From positions 1 through 43,564 of the forward strand of contig JAVHLY010000026.1 of assembly GCA_031081585.1 (NCBI GenBank): DNA of 43,564 nucleotides, given 5' to 3'. The notes below the pieces were generated by a model. The model ran no database searches. It was not told where the DNA came from and saw only the letters and a program-made list of their open reading frames with translations. Shown here piece by piece: positions 1-7,169 of the stretch (position 1 is the first letter of the stretch; the number at the start of each line of letters is the position of its first letter). This DNA comes from Armatimonadota bacterium. GTDB lineage: Bacteria; Sysuimicrobiota; Sysuimicrobiia; Sysuimicrobiales; Humicultoraceae. The position numbers and the translations under genes are program-made.

Positions 1-1
1 G

Positions 2-847
2 CTAGGGCTTCGAGCGCTGGCGGTCCAGGAGGGCCTTGCCGATCTTCAGCGGGATGGCCCCGCCCGGGACGACCAGGTTGATGGTCTCCGCCCCCAGGTC
101 GAAGAGCACGTCCCGGTTGAAGATGCGGCGGACCTGCTGCTGGAAGGCCCGCCCGTCCGTCCGCACCTGCCCGCTCAGCGCGTCGAACTCCACCACCGCC
201 TTCTTCCCCCTGGCCGTCCAGGCGTACTCGAAGGCGAAGACCGGAACGTAGAGCAGGTGGACGTGCTCCACCTCGATCCGCTCCTCGAAGACCTGGTCGG
301 CCTCGTAGGGGGTCATCAGGCGCTGGACGAGCCGCTGCACTACCTGGGAGGCCTTCACCTCCGGCGGCACCACCACGGCGTCGGCCGGGGCGAAGGCGGC
401 CAGGTCGATCACCTCCTCGCGCGGCGCCTGCAGCGCAGCGGGCGCCTGGGTCTCCTCGCCGCTCACACCGTCGACGAGGAGCGATGCACGTACGTCCTCC
501 TCGCAGTGCTCCACGCCCCGCAGGATGATCGAGGGCGCGGGGCCCTGGGCGACCGGGTAGTCCCGGCCGTCGATGGTCACGCCGCGCACCGCCTGGTCGG
601 CCACCGGCACCCGGTACTCCCGGCCGCGGTCGTAGACCAGCCGCTTGTGCGCGACGGCGTGCCACAGCGGGTCGAAGCGCTTCTCGATGGAGGCGACCGT
701 GATCTCATCGCCCTTGGGCCGCAGGAGCAGCCGGGAGACGGCGCCGAAGGCGGCGGTCTTGTGGTCCCAGGCGCGCTCCCGCGCCTGCTCTAGGGTGAAG
801 GCCGCGGCCAGAGCGAAGACCTTCTGGTCGTTCACCGTGATCTCCAT
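2..847 (-). CDS. conserved hypothetical protein, 281 aa
   Basis: I do not recognise the family. The start is the ATG at 847, preceded by a good GAGGAGG Shine-Dalgarno; the frame stays open upstream to 925 but without a ribosome site. The protein is soluble-looking, with no signal peptide or membrane segment. A middle stretch rich in Ala, Pro and Glu (about residues 140-170) looks like a linker between two folded halves. The C-terminal half contains a stretch with aromatic beta-strand character (VPVFAFEYAW) followed by VEFDALSGQV, which loosely resembles PepSY/YpeB-like strands, but this is too weak for a domain call. It is transcribed away from the secreted protein gene at 1024, across a 176-base region that holds an inverted repeat. 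The stop lies at the window edge, so downstream partners are not visible. Confidence 0.75.
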   Translation of the reverse strand: MEITVNDQKVFALAAAFTLEQARERAWDHKTAAFGAVSRLLLRPKGDEITVASIEKRFDPLWHAVAHKRLVYDRGREYRVPVADQAVRGVTIDGRDYPVAQGPAPSIILRGVEHCEEDVRASLLVDGVSGEETQAPAALQAPREEVIDLAAFAPADAVVVPPEVKASQVVQRLVQRLMTPYEADQVFEERIEVEHVHLLYVPVFAFEYAWTARGKKAVVEFDALSGQVRTDGRAFQQQVRRIFNRDVLFDLGAETINLVVPGGAIPLKIGKALLDRQRSKP

Positions 848-924
848 GGTGTCGCCTCCTCGGATCGAACGGCACCCCGGTCCAGGGCAGCCCGGCCAGA
901 GCCTCTTGGCATTTGGGCCCGCCA

Positions 925-944
925 AATCCTGCCCAGGCAGGATT
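925..944. promoter_or_regulatory. inverted repeat in divergent intergenic region, possible operator
   Basis: Two perfect 9-base arms (AATCCTGCC and GGCAGGATT) separated by 2 bases lie between the divergent genes starting at 847 and 1024. The short spacer favours a dimeric regulator site over an RNA hairpin. No T-run follows on either strand. The operator role is inferred. Confidence 0.4.
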
Positions 945-1023
945 CTCCCGACCGCCCCGGAACAACGTCAGGTCAGCCCGCCGACGACGTCGCAGCCGTG
1001 CGGTGGACACCAAGGAGGCCGCG

Positions 1024-1710
1024 ATGCGGAAGGGGCTCGTCGCGCACGTCCTGCTCGTCGCCGCCCTCGTCCTCGCCGGGGCGATACCCACCCAGGCGCA
1101 GGAGCGTCCCCAGTACTTCCACCGCATCGGGATCGTCGGCTGGCCCGCATCGGCGTCCATCGACGGGGGCGCCGGGGGCTCCTGGACGACCTTCCTGTGG
1201 GGTCTGAGCTACGGCTTCACCTCTCCGGATGCGCCCTGGGGCTTCGGCCTCGAGGTCCTGACGGGCAGCCGCTCCGACGGCCTCGGCACCGACACCCTGT
1301 GGCGCGTCGACGGCGCGTACCGGGTGGCCATGGAGCGCGTGACCTGGCGGGCTCTGGCCAGCTTCCGGTCCGTGCAGGCGGGGGCGGTCTCCACCAGCCA
1401 CCTGGGCGTGGGGCTCGACGCCATGCTGCCGATCGTCCCGTTCGCCGACTCCGGCGGCTGGTCGCTCACGGTCGGGGCCGCGGCCTACCTGGGGCCGCGC
1501 AGCGGCACGGACTGGAGTGTGGCGGTCCGCTACAAGATGCCCTCGCCTCCGGTGACAGCGCTCGTGGCCTCGCTTCCGGTCGCCGCCACGACCGCCGCGA
1601 TCACGCGCGGCCACGACTGGGACTTCAGCTTCGGGTTCCGGGAGTCGAGCTTCAGCGGCAGCACCTACCGCTGGTCGGGTTTCTTCCTGACCGTGGGCAA
1701 GTCGTTCTGA
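1024..1710 (+). CDS. secreted beta-rich protein, possible small outer-membrane barrel
   Basis: This 228-residue protein starts at the ATG at 1024, which has AAGGAGG at 1012-1018. Residues 1-24 form a classic signal peptide ending in a TQAQ-type cleavage region. The mature chain alternates polar and hydrophobic residues with many Gly, Tyr and Trp, and ends in an aromatic strand finishing with Phe (LTVGKSF), the C-terminal signature of outer-membrane beta-barrels recognised by BamA. If so, the host has an outer membrane. No enzyme motif is visible. Its last 46 bases overlap the 3' end of the convergent cyclase/ATPase gene. A periplasmic beta-sandwich protein is the alternative. Confidence 0.75.
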   Translation: MRKGLVAHVLLVAALVLAGAIPTQAQERPQYFHRIGIVGWPASASIDGGAGGSWTTFLWGLSYGFTSPDAPWGFGLEVLTGSRSDGLGTDTLWRVDGAYRVAMERVTWRALASFRSVQAGAVSTSHLGVGLDAMLPIVPFADSGGWSLTVGAAAYLGPRSGTDWSVAVRYKMPSPPVTALVASLPVAATTAAITRGHDWDFSFGFRESSFSGSTYRWSGFFLTVGKSF

Positions 1711-4544
1711 CCGGGGACGGGGTCGCTCAGCACGGCCGCGACGATCTCGTCGATGACCGCCCGGAGGGCCTCGGGGGCGGCCGGGAGCATGCCTGACAGT
1801 GGCGTGTCGGCCGTGGCCGGGAGGCGGGGGCTCCCGCGCACCGTATCCGCCGCGTGCGCCAGGGCCGCGGCGCGCTCCTCCTGGCCCGACACGCGCGCGA
1901 GGCGCGCGAGCCCCTCCAGGCAGCGGGCCACGCCCTGGCGGTCGGCCAGGTCGCGCCAGCGACGCAGCGCGTCGATCCACTCCGTCCGCGCCCGCGCGTG
2001 CTCCCCCCGGCGCTCGGCGGCCTCGGCGATGGCCGCGTGCACCGCAGCGATGTCCCAGCGGTCGCCAAGCTTCTCGTACAGGTGGAGGCTGCGGGCGAGG
2101 AGGGCGTCCGCCTCGTCGAAGCGCCCTTGCCGGGCGGCCACCTCCCCGAGGAGCTCCCAGGCGCTGGCCATCCCCATCTCGTCCTCGAGGGAGGTGTAGC
2201 GGTCGAGGGCCCGTCGCAGCAGGCTCTCCGCCGCCTCGTCGTCGCCGCGGTGGGCAGCCACGCGGCCCAGGTCGCTGAGGCACACCATCACCGCCCACCC
2301 GTCCTCGATCTGCTCGAGCAGCGCACACGCCTCTTCGAAGCGCGCCCGCGCCTGCTCCATCCGGCCGTCGTGCCACTCCACGATCCCCAGCATTCGCAGG
2401 GACCAGGCGATGCCCTCGAGGTGCCCCACCTGACGGAAGAGGGCCAGGCCGCGCTCGTGCAGTTCCCGGGCCAGCGCCGGGCGGCGCTGGGCGCGGACGA
2501 CGATGCCGCGGACCAGGAGCGCGTAGGCCAGCGGCAGCGGCTCCCCGTGCTCCTGGGCCAGCCCCACGCTGGCCAGGGAGTACGTCTCGGCCTCGCCCAT
2601 GTCGCCCTGACGCCATGCCAGGTAGGCGGCGGCGTACAGGGCCTTCAGGCGCAGGGCCGCAGGCTCGGCGGCGGCCGCCGTCAGCACGGCGCGCAGCCAG
2701 CGCCGTCCCTCGCTGTAGTGCCCGCGCCGGTACCAGAACCACCACAGCGCGGCGGCCAGGCGCAGCCCCCACCCCACGGCCTCGGGCCGCCCGACGGACC
2801 AGGCCAGGGCGGCGCGCAGGTTGTCGTGTTCCCGGTCGAGGCGCGCGAGCCACCGCTGCTGCTCGGGACCGCGCAGGTGCGGCTCCGCCACCTCGGCCAC
2901 CCCCGTGCAGTAGCGGAGGTGGCGGTCCTGGAGGGCGGCGAGGTCTGGGGCAGTGAGCCGCTCCCGGCAGTACGCCCGCACCGTGTCCAGCAGCCGGTAG
3001 CGCGCCACGTCCGTGGACGGCTCCACCATCACCAGGGACTTGTCCACCAGGCTGGTGAGCAGGTCCAGGACGCCCGCCCCCTGCCCGCTGCCGGGCCGCG
3101 GATCGGCACACACCGCCTCGATCGCCTCGAGGTCGAAAGTCCCGGCGAAGACGGCCAGGCGCGTCAGCAGCGCCTGCTCCTCGGGCAGCAGGAGGTCGTA
3201 GCTCCAGTCCATCGTCGCGCGGAGGGTCTGCTGGCGGGGGACGGCGCCGCGCGCCGGGCGGCTCAACAGGCGGAAGCGGTCGTCGAGCCGTTGCACGATC
3301 TGCTCGAGCGCGAGCACGCGGGCGCGGGCGGCGGCCAGCTCGATGGCCAGCGGGATCCCGTCCAGCCGCCTGGCGATGGCCGCCACGGCCCTGGCCTCCT
3401 GCGGGTGCAGGGAGCGCGGCGGGCGGACCAGGCCGGCCCGCTCGAGGAAGAGGCGGGCAGCCTCCGAGGCCAGCACCGTGGCCGGGTCGCCGTCCGGTCC
3501 AGCCGGCAGGGAGAGCGGCGGGACCGCGTAGACGACCTCGCCGGGGACGCGCAGGACCTCGCGGCTCGTCGCCAGCACCCTGATCCCCGGCGCGCGGCGC
3601 AGGATCGCCTCGACGACGCGCGCGCACTCCCCCACGAGGTGCTCGCAGTTGTCGAGGACGAGCAGCAGCCGCTTCGACGCCAGGTAGTCCAGGAGGACCG
3701 CAAGCGTCGTGGGCCCGCCCTCCTCCCGCCGGCCCACCGCGGCGCCCACCGTGTGGGGGATGAGGTCGGGATCGCTCACCGTGGAGAGGTCCACCAGCCA
3801 CACCCCGTCCGGGTAGCTGTCGAGGAGGCCCGCCGCCACCTGCAGGGCGAGACGGGTTTTGCCGCTCCCCCCGAACCCGGTGAGCGTGACCAGCCCGGCC
3901 CGCTCCAGGAGGTCCCGGACCTCGGCCAGCTCTCGTTCACGGCCGACGAAGCTGGTCGGCGGCACCGGTAGGTTGTGGGGGACCGGGCCGAGCGAGCGCA
4001 GGGGCGGGAAGTCGGCGCGCAGGCCGGCGAGCACTGCTTGGTAGAGGTGCACGGGCTCCGAGAGGTCCTTCAGGCGGTGGAGGCCCAGGTCGCGCAGCGT
4101 CACGCCTGCCGGCAGGTCGTCCACCACGAGATGGCGGGTAGCCGCGGAGAGGAGGACCTGGCCTCCGTGGCCGGCCGCGCAGATCCGCGCGGCTCTGTGG
4201 ACGTCGATGCCGACGTAGTGCGTCCCGGCCACGACAGGCTCGCCCGTGTGCAGCCCGATGCGGACGTGCAGCGGCGGGGTCTCCGGCCGGAGCGGCCGGG
4301 CCGTGGCTTCCTGGATGGCCGCGGCGGCGGCGAGGGCGCTGCGGGCGCCGGGGAAGGCGGCAAAGAGCTCCTCCCCCCGGGCATCCACGACGGTCCCGCC
4401 GTGCCGCTCCACGGCACGGCCGACGGTTTCCCGGAAGGTCTCGAGCAGTGCAGGGTACCGGTCGCCCAGCCGGTGGAGCAGGCGCGTCGATCCCTCGATG
4501 TCGGCGAAGAGGAGGGTGACGGTGCCGGTGGGCAACGGCGTCAT
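1665..4544 (-). CDS. class III cyclase domain / NB-ARC-type ATPase / helical-repeat signalling protein
   Basis: A 959-residue cytosolic multidomain protein. Residues 1-140 form a class III nucleotidyl cyclase domain: FADIEGSTRLL carries the first metal Asp (D15), and VGIDVHRAAR carries the Arg of the active-site helix. The second metal site, usually Gly-Asp, reads RGEELFAAF, so Glu replaces Asp. Residues 190-430 are a STAND/NB-ARC-like ATPase, with a SFVGRERE entry motif, Walker A GFGGSGKT (223-230) and Walker B LLLVLDNCEH (near 298). The rest, about 500-930, is alpha-helical TPR-like repeat. No DNA-binding domain is present, unlike the related LuxR/AfsR-type regulators. The family is common in Actinobacteria and Chloroflexi as sensors of unknown ligand. 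The gene ends inside the convergent gene at 1665-1710. Confidence 0.9.
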   Translation of the reverse strand: MTPLPTGTVTLLFADIEGSTRLLHRLGDRYPALLETFRETVGRAVERHGGTVVDARGEELFAAFPGARSALAAAAAIQEATARPLRPETPPLHVRIGLHTGEPVVAGTHYVGIDVHRAARICAAGHGGQVLLSAATRHLVVDDLPAGVTLRDLGLHRLKDLSEPVHLYQAVLAGLRADFPPLRSLGPVPHNLPVPPTSFVGRERELAEVRDLLERAGLVTLTGFGGSGKTRLALQVAAGLLDSYPDGVWLVDLSTVSDPDLIPHTVGAAVGRREEGGPTTLAVLLDYLASKRLLLVLDNCEHLVGECARVVEAILRRAPGIRVLATSREVLRVPGEVVYAVPPLSLPAGPDGDPATVLASEAARLFLERAGLVRPPRSLHPQEARAVAAIARRLDGIPLAIELAAARARVLALEQIVQRLDDRFRLLSRPARGAVPRQQTLRATMDWSYDLLLPEEQALLTRLAVFAGTFDLEAIEAVCADPRPGSGQGAGVLDLLTSLVDKSLVMVEPSTDVARYRLLDTVRAYCRERLTAPDLAALQDRHLRYCTGVAEVAEPHLRGPEQQRWLARLDREHDNLRAALAWSVGRPEAVGWGLRLAAALWWFWYRRGHYSEGRRWLRAVLTAAAAEPAALRLKALYAAAYLAWRQGDMGEAETYSLASVGLAQEHGEPLPLAYALLVRGIVVRAQRRPALARELHERGLALFRQVGHLEGIAWSLRMLGIVEWHDGRMEQARARFEEACALLEQIEDGWAVMVCLSDLGRVAAHRGDDEAAESLLRRALDRYTSLEDEMGMASAWELLGEVAARQGRFDEADALLARSLHLYEKLGDRWDIAAVHAAIAEAAERRGEHARARTEWIDALRRWRDLADRQGVARCLEGLARLARVSGQEERAAALAHAADTVRGSPRLPATADTPLSGMLPAAPEALRAVIDEIVAAVLSDPVPGQNDLPTVRKKPDQR

Positions 4545-4589
4545 GGGCGGTCGCCTCGCGGTGGACCTTCAGCGGGCGTGCGGGTGCCC

Positions 4590-4790
4590 CTACGCGTCCA
4601 CCGGGCGCACGTCGTCGGCCTGCAGCCCTTTGGGCGTCTTCACGGGCGCGAACTCCACCAGGCAGTCCGGCCGCATCGCGTCCAGGTCGGACCGCACCGC
4701 CGTGAAGTGCACCAGGTACTCGCGCCCGTCCTCGCCCTCGATGAACCCGTAGCCCTTGCCCTGGTCGAACCGGCTCACCCGCCCGCGCAT
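4590..4790 (-). CDS. cold-shock domain protein
   Basis: This 66-residue single-domain OB-fold protein of the CspA type binds single-stranded RNA/DNA and melts secondary structure. The RNP1 motif is KGYGFIEG (residues 12-19) and the RNP2-like strand is YLVHFTAV (25-32), where the usual VFVHFSA reads LVHFTA. The length matches the family. It stands alone on the minus strand between the phosphoesterase gene and the cyclase/ATPase gene, with about 75 and 45 bases of spacing, so it is probably a separate or loosely linked unit. Its position downstream of the gasdermin operon is probably incidental. Confidence 0.93.
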   Translation of the reverse strand: MRGRVSRFDQGKGYGFIEGEDGREYLVHFTAVRSDLDAMRPDCLVEFAPVKTPKGLQADDVRPVDA

Positions 4791-4867
4791 GCCCGCATCC
4801 CCCTCGTCCCGCGGCCTATGCCGCGCACTCCCGGCCGCACGCTCCCGCGCTCCACACTACCCGGCCC

Positions 4868-6040
4868 CTACGCTCCGCCGCCCCTGTGGTGCGGCGCGCC
4901 CCTGTGGTGCGGCGCGCGGCGTGCGGGGTCGAGCCAGTCGTGCTGCGTCACCACCCCGTCCTGGGTGATGACCGTGTAAGTGCCGTGTCCCGTGTCGCCG
5001 GCCCAGTCCCCGGTGTTCACGTAGATCATCCCGCGCACGCCGCCCAAACGGAAGGTGTAGCGGTCGGGCAGGTGGGTGTGCCCGAAGAGGATGCCGGTGA
5101 GCGGCCGGCGTCCCTCCGCCACCTCCGCCCGGCTGCGCTGCCCCGCCACGCGCCGGGCCTTCCACCGCCACCGGTAGCGCACGAGCCAGGCGGCCACGCG
5201 CTGGTCCAGGGTACGCGGGCGCGGCGGGGCCAGGCCCGGCCGGGGGATGGGCTGCTGCTCCGCGCCGCGGCGCTGCCCCACCAGGACCAATCCGGTGAAG
5301 GCCCGCCGCAGGTCCCGGCGCAGCGCGGCCGCCAGGAAGTCGCGCAGGTAGAGGAGCAGCACCGGGTCGTAGAAGTGGCCGTGGTCGATGTAGAAGCGGT
5401 AGGGCTCCTGGCCGTAGCGTGTGGGGTCGGCGGGGACGCCGATGATCACGTTGGGGTACCAGGCCGTGGTCACCGGCAGGCGCAGGCGCCGCAGCAGGTG
5501 CGGCCGGCGCACCAGGTCGTAGCGCAGACCGCTGGCGGCCATGTCGTGGTTCCCGTAGAGCAGGGTGACGGTGACCGGGACCGGTGCGCGGTTCGCCACC
5601 TCCCCCACGTCGGCCAGGACCTCCTCGTACTTGGGGAAGAGGCTGCCGCGCAGCTCCACCCCCGCGCCCTGCCAGGTGTCGTCGGGCCGGGGCGGCGCGT
5701 CCAGCAGGTCGCCGTTGATGACCAGGTCCATCGTCGTCGGCTCGATGGCGTCGAGGAAGGCCTGCAGCGCCGCCTCCCGCGCCGCCCGCCCTTCCGGCGC
5801 GCGGTCCCAGGTGTCCACGTGCAGGTCGGAGACCACCACGATCTCCCCGCGCCCCGCCATGGTGGAGCGGCGCGCTTCGGCCGGGTGGGGCGGGAGGAAG
5901 CGCTGCTCGACCCACTCCAGCAGCCACTCCCAGGCCGGCTCGAGCGCCGCCTGCTTGAGCACCACGAGGAGGGCGACGACGACGAGCCCGTAGCCGACGC
6001 CCGCCCCGAAGGCCAGGGCGCCGAGGACGACGGCGGTCAC
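4868..6040 (-). CDS. membrane-anchored calcineurin-like metallophosphoesterase
   Basis: A 390-residue protein with a long N-terminal hydrophobic helix (about residues 3-29) followed by a complete calcineurin-like phosphoesterase domain. All metal motifs are present: SDLHVD (71-76), NGDLLD (109-114), GNHD (163-166), HGHF (220-223) and GHTH (320-323). About 80 residues rich in Arg, Pro and Trp are inserted between HGHF and GHTH. The substrate cannot be read from sequence. The start is a GTG at 6040 that overlaps the stop of the small membrane protein gene (GTGA), so it is translationally coupled to the gasdermin operon. The C-terminal tail carries a duplicated His-rich hexapeptide from an 18-base tandem repeat. 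It is not a clear LpxH. Confidence 0.92.
   Translation of the reverse strand: MTAVVLGALAFGAGVGYGLVVVALLVVLKQAALEPAWEWLLEWVEQRFLPPHPAEARRSTMAGRGEIVVVSDLHVDTWDRAPEGRAAREAALQAFLDAIEPTTMDLVINGDLLDAPPRPDDTWQGAGVELRGSLFPKYEEVLADVGEVANRAPVPVTVTLLYGNHDMAASGLRYDLVRRPHLLRRLRLPVTTAWYPNVIIGVPADPTRYGQEPYRFYIDHGHFYDPVLLLYLRDFLAAALRRDLRRAFTGLVLVGQRRGAEQQPIPRPGLAPPRPRTLDQRVAAWLVRYRWRWKARRVAGQRSRAEVAEGRRPLTGILFGHTHLPDRYTFRLGGVRGMIYVNTGDWAGDTGHGTYTVITQDGVVTQHDWLDPARRAPHHRGAPHHRGGGA
4881..4916. repeat. two exact tandem copies of an 18-bp unit in the phosphoesterase 3' end
   Basis: The unit CCCCTGTGGTGCGGCGCG occurs twice without a gap (4881-4898 and 4899-4916). The unit is a multiple of three, so the frame is kept and the protein tail gains a repeated Arg-Ala-Pro-His-His-Arg-Gly type motif. 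It is likely a recent slippage event. Confidence 0.9.
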
Positions 6041-6261
6041 GGCTCGCCGGCCCCGCCGCGCAGGCGCTGGGACTGCCGGTCGAGCAGGCGGACGGCCAGG
6101 CTGACCGCCCAGGCCACGGCGACGAGCCCGAGCCCCAGGCCGAAGCCGGTCGCGGCCGCCCGGATGAAGGTGGGCCAGTCCGCGAGGGGCAGGCGCAGGA
6201 AGAGCGTCAGGAGCACGCCCACGACGAACCCGACGAGCAGGCCGACGAAGAACAGGGTCAG
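6037..6261 (-). CDS. small two-helix membrane protein in the gasdermin operon (start uncertain)
   Basis: The reading frame ending at 6037 encodes two strong transmembrane helices separated by a short polar loop (LRLPLADWPTFIR), then a basic tail rich in Arg and Gln. No ATG lies between the gasdermin stop and the first helix. The candidate starts are a CTG at 6261 that overlaps the gasdermin TGA (giving 74 aa) or a GTG at 6222 (61 aa), which would remove much of helix 1. The stop overlaps the phosphoesterase GTG start. The clean amphipathic pattern, and the fact that the frame begins exactly where the gasdermin gene ends, argue for a real gene. Function is unknown. It may anchor or regulate its two neighbours. 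Confidence 0.6.
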   Translation of the reverse strand: MTLFFVGLLVGFVVGVLLTLFLRLPLADWPTFIRAAATGFGLGLGLVAVAWAVSLAVRLLDRQSQRLRGGAGEP

Positions 6262-7058
6262 TCGAGCCGGAGGAGTCCGTGCGCGGGCCAGACCACGGGG
6301 CGCGGGCGCACCTCCTCGCCCAGGACCGGGGCCACCGCCAGCAGCCCCATCTCGGGCGGCACGTCGTCGGAGACGTGCAGCCCGCGTGAGTCGATGCGCA
6401 GCAGGAACCCCTGGAAGGCGAAGACCAGCCGCACCGAGCCCCTGAAGGAGGTCTTCCACCGGGCGTCCTGCGTGACCTCCACCCCTGCCTCGGCCAGCGC
6501 CCGGCGCTGGCGGGTGAGGTCGATGGCCAGCCGCTGCTCCGCCTCGTCGTAGGCGGTGACGCCGAAGCGGTTGGACTTGAGGGTGCGCGTGATCACCACC
6601 GCCTCGCCCTCGCCGATGAAGTAGTCGTCGATGACGGGGTTGGTGTGGTCGAGGGGAGGCCGGCGGCCCAGCCACCGGCGCAGGGCGATGAGGTCCACGC
6701 TGTCCGAGCGGACGTCCTCGTAGGTGAACTCGATCCGCCGGGCCCGCTCGAAGACGGCGTCGAGGGCCAGGGTCACCGGCGCCAGCGCGCTCAGGAAGCG
6801 CACCAGCAGGCGCAGGCCGATCCCCACGTCGAGCGCGTCCGTGTGCCGGCCGCTGATCTCGGCGACCACCTCGTCGCGGGTCACCGGGGGGACCTCGCCG
6901 TCGCCCACCATGAGGGCGGTGAGCGAGCCCAGGTGGCGGGCCCGCCCGCCGGGCAGCCGCCCCACCAGGTCGAGGGGCGCGATGCGCTCGCGGGGCAGGT
7001 GGATGGCGGTGTACCCCAGGCTGCGGAGGAAGTCGAGCGAGCTCTCCCGGCAGGCCAT
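6258..7058 (-). CDS. bGSDM: bacterial gasdermin (bGSDM), pore-forming cell-death effector
   Basis: A 266-residue protein of the usual bGSDM size. Family-like blocks run in order: Cys3 near the N terminus (MACRE), the position that is palmitoylated in studied bGSDMs; a LGYTAIHLPRERIAPLDLVG block (14-33); ISGRHTDALDVGIGLRLL (68-85); an ARRIEFTYEDV strand (106-116); AVVITRTLKSNRFGV (153-167); and LVFAFQGFLLR (211-221). Known family members are inactive until a protease removes a short C-terminal peptide, after which they form large membrane pores and kill the cell. The tail here (about 230-266) would be the inhibitory segment. The start ATG at 7058 follows GAGGGG. It is the first gene of a coupled operon with a membrane protein and a phosphoesterase. 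The identification rests on remembered family patterns, not a search. Confidence 0.88.
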   Translation of the reverse strand: MACRESSLDFLRSLGYTAIHLPRERIAPLDLVGRLPGGRARHLGSLTALMVGDGEVPPVTRDEVVAEISGRHTDALDVGIGLRLLVRFLSALAPVTLALDAVFERARRIEFTYEDVRSDSVDLIALRRWLGRRPPLDHTNPVIDDYFIGEGEAVVITRTLKSNRFGVTAYDEAEQRLAIDLTRQRRALAEAGVEVTQDARWKTSFRGSVRLVFAFQGFLLRIDSRGLHVSDDVPPEMGLLAVAPVLGEEVRPRPVVWPAHGLLRLD

Positions 7059-7169
7059 GTCGCCCCTCGTCCCGGCGGATTGTCAGTGCTGTAAGGTGGC
7101 GGTGGCGGGACTTCCTTCGCTCCCCGCGCTACCCGCTTCGTGCTCCCACGAGTGGGTGGGTGACCCGTG

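Noticed and set aside
973-3971. Very long open frames on both strands across the cyclase/ATPase gene and the gene before it
   Set aside because: They are Arg/Pro/Gly/Ala-rich shadows caused by high GC and lack any motif; the 959-residue protein explains the region.
4868-6040. LpxH (UDP-2,3-diacylglucosamine hydrolase) identity for the phosphoesterase
   Set aside because: It shares the metal motifs common to all calcineurin-like enzymes but has an N-terminal membrane helix, a long basic insert and a different length.
7145-7156. CCCACGAGTGGG as a terminator of the helicase gene
   Set aside because: The loop would be only two bases and no T-run follows; too weak to list.
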